Source of the DNA: Labyrinthula sp. Ha
Taxonomy: Eukaryota > Sar > Bigyra > Labyrinthulida > Labyrinthulaceae
DNA length: 64,000 nucleotides
Direction: 5' to 3'
Assembly (NCBI GenBank): GCA_015227615.1
Contig: JAALGZ010000010.1
Location: forward strand, 310,001-374,000
Below the pieces are notes generated by a model. The model was not told the DNA's origin. It worked only from the letters and a program-made list of their open reading frames with translations, and searched no databases. This document shows positions 59,438-64,000 of the stretch, piece after piece (the stretch's first letter is position 1; every line of letters begins with the position of its first letter). The translations under genes were made by a program, and so were the position numbers.

Positions 59438-61572
59438 TTAAGTATCCGATTATATACAACCCTTCTTTCTGCTTCAAGCATACTTGCTGTTTCCAGATAC
59501 TTCAAAACGAGTTCGAGGAGATCGTTGTATAGACTTTTTAAAGGCAACCACTCATCGTCCTCTTTATCGAAACCTCTCCATCTTATTTTAGCTTCGAACC
59601 TTGGCCTCTGGGTTCCTCTTAATCTAACATCTAGGATTCTATCCACTTCAACTGCGTCAAAATTGTGCATAAAAACTTGCCTGAGCTTGTGATTTCCCAG
59701 AGGTTTCTTGGTAGAGTAGAACCACATTCTTGTCGCATGTACGATCTTTTCCTTTGCCATGAGGCTTTCCACCTTGTATATATCCCTGCTTACAATTTCC
59801 GTAACTTGATACGGACCGTGCCACGTTATTCTCGTTTTCTCCTGCGCTGCCATAGTCCCTTTTTCGCTAACCAGGACATAGTCTCCTGGGGAAAACTGAA
59901 TTACTCTCGAAATGTTCTTGCTCTTTCTCTTGTTATCGGCTAAACGGGCAATCCTTGTGAGCTCATATGCTTTCCGACATCTTTCATCAAGTATTTTCAT
60001 GATATTTTCGGCTTCCAGCATAAGCTTATTTGTGTCTTTTGGTTCCTTTAACTGTTTTTCTATTTTTAAAGAGAAGTGTTTGGGATCTTGGAGATATAAG
60101 GGCGTTTCTAATTTATAGAATAAGAAAAGTTCATTTGACGTATGTCCCCCCCTTCTGTCTGAGGGTTTATTGTTTATTATGTGATTTAAAAGAGGAATTA
60201 GGCTTGGCCATTGCGTTTCGTGTAGAGAATATTGTGAAATGAGTGATCTCATATGCTTCAAAATAATTGAGTTTGTGGTCTCTATTGATCCGTTAGTCCA
60301 AGGTGCATATGCTATACTAAAGGACTGTTCGAAGCTGATGCTTCGAGCAAGTTTTTCCATTAGATCATTTGCAAAGTGTGAGGCGTTGTCTGTTACGAGG
60401 AGAAAATATGGGTTGAATCCAAAGTCTCCCCTCCATTTCAACAGTGCGTCCACGACTGCTTCCGATGAGGCGTTTTCTGAAAAAGTTAACTGTGTTTTCC
60501 TCGTACATCCATCCAATACGACTAATATGTATCCAACTGTGTTGACATACAAATAGTCTGCATGGAGGATTTGCCTTCTATTCATTGAAAGTTGCGTTAA
60601 ATTGTATGGTCTTCTTATAAGCCTGGGTGTTCTAGAGCAGTGTAGGCACCTTCGCCTAAAGGATCTAAGGAGGAGTTCAACATCTGAGTTCTTTAAACCA
60701 TCGAAATAAAATTCTTTAAGATATAATCGTTCTTCTTTTTCGGAGGGGTGTCCCCTTGAAATATGTAATCCGACAATAACTCTGATAACTAAAGATGGTG
60801 GTATGACTTTCTTCTGATTCATATAGTAAATTCCTTCTTTTTCAATATATTTATTATCGTCTCCCAGCGTTCTTTGGGCTTCAACTAACTCTTTTTCTGT
60901 GAAAGGTTTCCACGTATCATCCACGAAATATGGGCTTAGGAAGCTCACATGTTGCCTTATCAAGTCATCTCTAAGGCCTTGGAATTCTTCGGGAACCTCC
61001 GTTTCTTTAGCCGTAAAGGTGTCTATATGCTCTTCTGGTTTACTTGTTGCCCTTACTTTAATGAGCATATCTCGTTCAGCGTCTGTCCAATGTTCTCCAC
61101 TAAACAAAGATACACCTCCTTCATCCAGTGTCAGGGTATTGGTGGTTTCCTCGTGATCGAACCTAAACTCTTCCCCTTCTATATTTATACAGAGATTTAT
61201 CCTTCGGAGATCCAGGAGCTTGCCGTCTTCATCTTCATAGGCTTCGTGCGCCCACCTAGTCAAGATATCGGCTATAAAATTATCCCGGGAGCTCAAGTGG
61301 AAAACCGTGAGTTCAACTTCCTGTAACTTGATACTCCATCTGTATAAGCGGTCCCAATAAATTCTCTTTTCATTCTTCTGGGACTTTAAGACAGTCAGCA
61401 GAGCCTTGTGGTCGGTATACAAATATATTCCTGCTCGATGAGTTTTCAGAATAAAACCAATCCTTTCGAATGAGTAGATCACTGGATATAATTCTTTACT
61501 ACGTATGTGCCATCTAGCCTCGTTTACCTTGAACTTTCCACTCAAAAATAACAATGGTCTTGGCTTTAACTC
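59380..61572 (-). CDS. Pol segment: RNase H (C-terminal part), integrase, chromodomain
   Basis: Open frame after the TAG at 61575-61573, same frame as RT, ending in TAA. Residues numbered from the TTG at 61554. RNase H residues: E21 (SKELYPV), D48 (YTDHKALL), D91 (SSRDNF). Integrase: zinc-binding H264, H269, C303, C306; catalytic D333 (HADYLYV), D389 (VTDNASHF) and E425 (NGSIETTN), the canonical D-D-35-E spacing. Chromodomain at about 637-688 (ILDVR, the IRWRGF core, DDEWLP), which in chromoviruses directs insertion to marked chromatin. There is no ATG at the start: it depends on readthrough of the TAG or is defective. The 3' end overlaps the methyltransferase ORF. Confidence 0.9.
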   Translation of the reverse strand, partial: ELKPRPLLFLSGKFKVNEARWHIRSKELYPVIYSFERIGFILKTHRAGIYLYTDHKALLTVLKSQKNEKRIYWDRLYRWSIKLQEVELTVFHLSSRDNFIADILTRWAHEAYEDEDGKLLDLRRINLCINIEGEEFRFDHEETTNTLTLDEGGVSLFSGEHWTDAERDMLIKVRATSKPEEHIDTFTAKETEVPEEFQGLRDDLIRQHVSFLSPYFVDDTWKPFTEKELVEAQRTLGDDNKYIEKEGIYYMNQKKVIPPSLVIRVIVGLHISRGHPSEKEERLYLKEFYFDGLKNSDVELLLRSFRRRCLHCSRTPRLIRRPYNLTQLSMNRRQILHADYLYVNTVGYILVVLDGCTRKTQLTFSENASSEAVVDALLKWRGDFGFNPYFLLVTDNASHFANDLMEKLARSISFEQSFSIAYAPWTNGSIETTNSIILKHMRSLISQYSLHETQWPSLIPLLNHIINNKPSDRRGGHTSNELFLFYKLETPLYLQDPKHFSLKIEKQLKEPKDTNKLMLEAENIMKILDERCRKAYELTRIARLADNKRKSKNISRVIQFSPGDYVLVSEKGTMAAQEKTRITWHGPYQVTEIVSRDIYKVESLMAKEKIVHATRMWFYSTKKPLGNHKLRQVFMHNFDAVEVDRILDVRLRGTQRPRFEAKIRWRGFDKEDDEWLPLKSLYNDLLELVLKYLETASMLEAERRVVYNRILKWEPGPKTKKMRKKLKPTQ
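59398..59416 (-). promoter_or_regulatory. Two -1 slippery heptamers in the integrase/methyltransferase overlap
   Basis: In the integrase frame the minus strand reads A_AAA_AAG (59416-59410) and A_AAA_AAA (59404-59398). Both fit the X_XXY_YYZ rule for -1 frameshifting, and the methyltransferase ORF is in the -1 frame with an integrase stop at 59382-59380. A slip at either site would give an integrase-chromodomain-methyltransferase fusion. No downstream pseudoknot was established. Confidence 0.55.
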
Positions 61573-63255
61573 CTACACGTTGTTTGTAATGTTATCCGGA
61601 TCATCTTGGAATACTGACAAGGACCAAACGTGTTTCGAAGCGTCTGTAAATAAAAGGATAGGAGATTTTTCATCATAATTAGATAAGAAACGTTTGCTTG
61701 ATTGCGTCAGTACTATCTTTATTTCGGCATAGGCCTCTTCCATTTCATCAGTCCAATCAATTTTTATGCGCTCTTTTTCCACTTGCTTCAAAGTCTTACC
61801 TTGCAAATTTGCTTGCTCACTAAAAGGTAACCTGAGATCTGCAAACTTCGGTATATTTGGCGAAAGCCAATTTAATAAGTAAATAAGTTGCGCTGCTTGA
61901 TGTTTGAATTCCGGCTTTGGCATCTTCATTATAGCTTCATAATACTTTTCAGCAAAATTCCATGAGCCACTTCTTATTTCACGTCCACACCATACTATAG
62001 GTTTTTCAAGAAACTCGCATTTTCGTAGATTAAATCGTATATTTCTTCTTGCAGCTCGCTCTAGCATTTTCTTCAAAACGTGCATTAGCCCCTCAAAAGT
62101 GTCTGAATAGAGGAGTAAGTCGTCCAGCCAAGCTAAAGATCCAGTTTTGGGTCTGCAGAAGAACCTTGTACCTGCATTCTCATCATCTATAATATCGTTC
62201 ACTATCCTTTCGCAGAAGAGTGCAGGCGTATTTGCCCAGCCCATTGGGGCTCCGTTAAGCTGCCATGCTTCCCTCCTGGTAATAAGAGTAAAATACTTCC
62301 TATGTTCAGGTTTAGTTGCTAAAAAATCAAATCCCGATAATATATCTAGGGTAAGGTAATACTTTGTTCCACGGAGATAAGTCATTTGCCTTTCCAAGTT
62401 CGGGAGATCAAGACTGGTTCGTATGGTTATATCATTTAGACGAACCATGTTTGCTACCATCCGGTATCTATTTAACAAATTCTCTTCGTTCCATTTATCT
62501 CTTTCTTCTGGGCTCCAATCCTCCCAATTATTCGGCGTTTTTATTTTCTTTGGAACTACGAATATAGGAAATCCCCATAGAGGATTCTTAGACGGCTCTG
62601 CTATTCCTGCTTTTTGAAGACTAATGAATTTTCGCTGAATAAATTCTTCCTCTTCGTTAGTAAAATGGTATCCGCTGCATTTAATAACCTTGTGCCCCGG
62701 AATTAAGTCGACTTCTATTGGCGTAAGATATGACATACGCGCGTTGCTTTGCTCGAGTCCAAAACTAGCCAGATTAGATCTTAGTATTTTGTCTAATAGA
62801 ATCTTCTCTTCCTTGGCGGCTTCGCAGGCTTCAACTTTCCTTTGAATCATATCGTTAATATTCTGTTTCTCTTGTTCTTCAGATACGTTTCCTTCTCCAA
62901 GTCCTTTTTCATTGAACTCTTCTGGTATCCTGTCCAGCATGTTCTTTATAAGGATTGGCTTAATATCTTCCTGTTTATCTAGTAAAGCAGCTAGTTCATC
63001 CACTATAACAGTATCAATCTCGCTTAAAGGAGTTATTTCCAGCTTGCGAGCCCTAACTGCTGAATTGAGTATAGTTAAGATATCTATTTTTATATCCTGC
63101 ACATTGAGAATCTTTTTGCATAAGTTAAATATTTCCTTCTTAAGTAAAGATTCTTGAATAATACCATCTTTAGCCTTTTGAAACTTGAAAGTATGTTGAC
63201 TTGTCTTGCTATTCCTGTAAATTAAATATTTCGTATCGAAGTGCTCAATAAAATA
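61573..63255 (-). CDS. Pol segment: reverse transcriptase and start of RNase H
   Basis: Frame open from the TGA at 63258-63256 to the TAG at 61575-61573. RT blocks: the MVRLNDIT region, LTLDILSGFDF (first catalytic Asp), LNGAPMGWANTPALF, and the active site in AWLDDLLLYS, where the usual aromatic of Y/F-x-DD is Trp. RNase H begins with LLFTDASKHVW (catalytic Asp). The TAG falls in the loop before the SGKFKVNEARW segment, inside RNase H. The N-terminal 150 residues are a Lys/Glu-rich linker between protease and RT. Catalytic residues are intact, so damage to this segment is limited to the flanking stops. Confidence 0.88.
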   Translation of the reverse strand, partial: YFIEHFDTKYLIYRNSKTSQHTFKFQKAKDGIIQESLLKKEIFNLCKKILNVQDIKIDILTILNSAVRARKLEITPLSEIDTVIVDELAALLDKQEDIKPILIKNMLDRIPEEFNEKGLGEGNVSEEQEKQNINDMIQRKVEACEAAKEEKILLDKILRSNLASFGLEQSNARMSYLTPIEVDLIPGHKVIKCSGYHFTNEEEEFIQRKFISLQKAGIAEPSKNPLWGFPIFVVPKKIKTPNNWEDWSPEERDKWNEENLLNRYRMVANMVRLNDITIRTSLDLPNLERQMTYLRGTKYYLTLDILSGFDFLATKPEHRKYFTLITRREAWQLNGAPMGWANTPALFCERIVNDIIDDENAGTRFFCRPKTGSLAWLDDLLLYSDTFEGLMHVLKKMLERAARRNIRFNLRKCEFLEKPIVWCGREIRSGSWNFAEKYYEAIMKMPKPEFKHQAAQLIYLLNWLSPNIPKFADLRLPFSEQANLQGKTLKQVEKERIKIDWTDEMEEAYAEIKIVLTQSSKRFLSNYDEKSPILLFTDASKHVWSLSVFQDDPDNITNNV

Positions 63256-63570
63256 TCATTCCGTAGGCTTTTGGCCCGGACTATATATAACAAGCTGCTC
63301 GATGAACGTGTATCCTTTCTCCACCAATAAATCTTTAGTTTCCAGTATATTCTTATAGCAAACTTGGACAACTAAGAGAGTGTAATCTGTCTCGAGGATC
63401 TTTTTCTTTAATCTTTCAAGATCCAAGACTTCGTTTCGAATGATACTTACCACCAGAACTTGGGCCAGCTTCAGTATAGGCTTTTGTTCCGCAAATCCTG
63501 GGACAGCTCTTTGTTTTATATAGTGATTGGGCTCCAAAGAAGTGATATGTTGCTCCTTCTTGCCTACTTC
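63256..63570 (-). CDS. Pol segment between protease and RT
   Basis: Open frame between the TAG at 63573-63571 and TGA at 63258-63256, same frame as protease and RT. It reads as a normal linker (ILKLAQVLVVSII, LLVEKGYTFIEQ). No catalytic motif. The next segment continues without a gap, so the TGA is a point nonsense change or a recoded codon. Confidence 0.75.
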   Translation of the reverse strand, partial: EVGKKEQHITSLEPNHYIKQRAVPGFAEQKPILKLAQVLVVSIIRNEVLDLERLKKKILETDYTLLVVQVCYKNILETKDLLVEKGYTFIEQLVIYSPGQKPTE

Positions 63571-63930
63571 CTATGCTCTTGGTTTGGCTTCTGGTGCGTT
63601 TTTAAGGTCCAATCTTAATCCAAACTTGTTCAGGGTATTTAAGCCGATCAATATTTTTGTCCAGTTCCTATGATCAACACAAAAGAACCTTTGTTTGTTC
63701 ATTGACAGCTGTAAGTCATCTTGAACCAACATGGCGTCTGCTAATACCACCTTTTTTACCTGGTATCTTGTCTTGTCAGGGAATTCAATTTCGAATACAT
63801 ACTGCGGATCTTCCACGGACTTTGCGTACTTCGGAATGATGGATAACGGCGATATGTTACGATCCGACCCTGTATCCGCTATTCCATTTACTGCTTCAAA
63901 GCTGCTGTCTTGACGTTCTTGAGATGGAGC
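63571..63930 (-). CDS. Pol segment: retroviral-type aspartic protease
   Basis: The frame opens after a TAA (63933-63931) and ends with TAG. The active-site triad motif is IADTGSD, with its Asp codon at 63876-63874. Further down is the ILIGLNTLNKFGLRLDL block, which matches the conserved second half (I-L/I-G-x-D/N-x-L) of retroelement proteases. The first 40 nt overlap the end of the gag frame, which lies in a different frame, consistent with a -1 shift from gag to pol. Confidence 0.8.
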   Translation of the reverse strand, partial: APSQERQDSSFEAVNGIADTGSDRNISPLSIIPKYAKSVEDPQYVFEIEFPDKTRYQVKKVVLADAMLVQDDLQLSMNKQRFFCVDHRNWTKILIGLNTLNKFGLRLDLKNAPEAKPRA

Positions 63931-64000
63931 TTATGTGCCTCATCACCTAGTCTCCTCAACTTTATAACCTTGATTTTCTTGAGATCAGTACTTGGCTTGC
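63888..64000 (-). CDS. C-terminal end of gag (partial)
   Basis: Minus-strand frame open from the window edge to TAA 63890-63888: a Lys/Arg-rich tail of 36 residues (DLKKIKVIKLRRLGDE and onward). No zinc knuckle is visible in this short part. It overlaps the protease frame at 63930-63891; pol is in the -1 frame relative to it. I assign it to gag by position only. Confidence 0.45.
   Translation of the reverse strand, partial: KPSTDLKKIKVIKLRRLGDEAHKLHLKNVKTAALKQ

Larger units (their letters stand above)
57679..64000 (-). mobile_element. Ty3/Gypsy chromodomain retrotransposon with an MT-A70 methyltransferase ORF (5' end outside window)
   Basis: Order on the minus strand: end of gag, aspartic protease, RT, RNase H, integrase (HHCC, D-D-35-E), chromodomain, MT-A70 methyltransferase, polypurine tract, LTR. 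The RT-RNase H-IN order and the chromodomain place it among Ty3/Gypsy chromoviruses. Protease to integrase are in one frame, broken by only three stop codons (TAG 63573-63571, TGA 63258-63256, TAG 61575-61573). The insertion is therefore fairly young but probably not autonomous, unless stops are read through. Its composition is less AT-rich than the host flanks. It interrupts the Cys-rich gene relic at 57678. The 5' LTR, primer binding site and most of gag lie beyond base 64,000. Confidence 0.92.

Noticed and set aside
59665-61326. Several plus-strand ORFs of 68-125 codons inside the retrotransposon
   Set aside because: They are antisense to the integrase frame and carry no domain.
1-64000. 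A variant genetic code with TAA/TAG as glutamine
   Set aside because: The clear host genes (ROCO, TTLL-like, both tail-anchored proteins) and the methyltransferase ORF encode Gln with CAA/CAG, have no internal TAR, and several end at TAA or TAG.

Overview
The window is AT-rich nuclear DNA of a unicellular eukaryote whose lineage I cannot name. The genes I can follow use the standard stop codons and very short spliceosomal introns (27-31 nt, GT...TAG). Families present (LRR-Roc-COR GTPases, a tubulin-tyrosine-ligase-like enzyme, a Ty3/Gypsy chromodomain retrotransposon) are eukaryotic. No tRNA, rRNA or CRISPR array was recognised.

Layout. (1) Bases 1-35,897 are a direct tandem array with a period of about 11.56 kb (11.84 kb in the third unit, which carries a 283-bp insertion). 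Each unit holds one LRR-Roc-COR (ROCO) GTPase gene plus about 8.9 kb of spacer. Four copies are seen: a 5'-truncated one at the window edge, one whose ATG is changed to ATA, and two complete ones. The eight-exon structure is identical in the three copies that show a 5' end. All seven introns are in phase 2, and exons 3-7 each encode about one leucine-rich repeat. (2) 36.6-37.5 kb: one relatively GC-rich gene for a Lys/Ala/Pro-rich protein, minus strand. (3) 38-46 kb: largely gene-free; it contains a diverged inverted copy of a repeat that also lies in every array spacer. (4) 46.4-48.1 kb: a TTL-like ATP-grasp enzyme with an N-terminal membrane segment. (5) 48.2-54.7 kb: no supported gene. (6) 54.8-55.4 kb: two small convergent genes for tail-anchored proteins. 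(7) 55.6-57.7 kb: a decayed gene for a secreted Cys-rich protein, cut off by the retrotransposon. (8) 57.7 kb to the window end: a minus-strand Ty3/Gypsy chromodomain element (3' LTR, polypurine tract, integrase with chromodomain, RNase H, RT, protease, end of gag).

Two systems deserve attention. The retrotransposon carries an intact 526-codon MT-A70 (METTL3-like) adenine methyltransferase ORF. It sits between the integrase/chromodomain ORF and the polypurine tract, in the -1 frame, and the 58-nt overlap contains two classic -1 slippery heptamers. The element therefore looks like a chromovirus with an acquired adenine methyltransferase, possibly made as a Pol-MT frameshift product. Second, the ROCO array has a modular one-LRR-per-exon design. 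Between copies its spacers are nearly identical over long stretches while the LRR and early Roc coding parts differ. This resembles a family of recognition receptors diversifying under homogenisation, but that role is inference.
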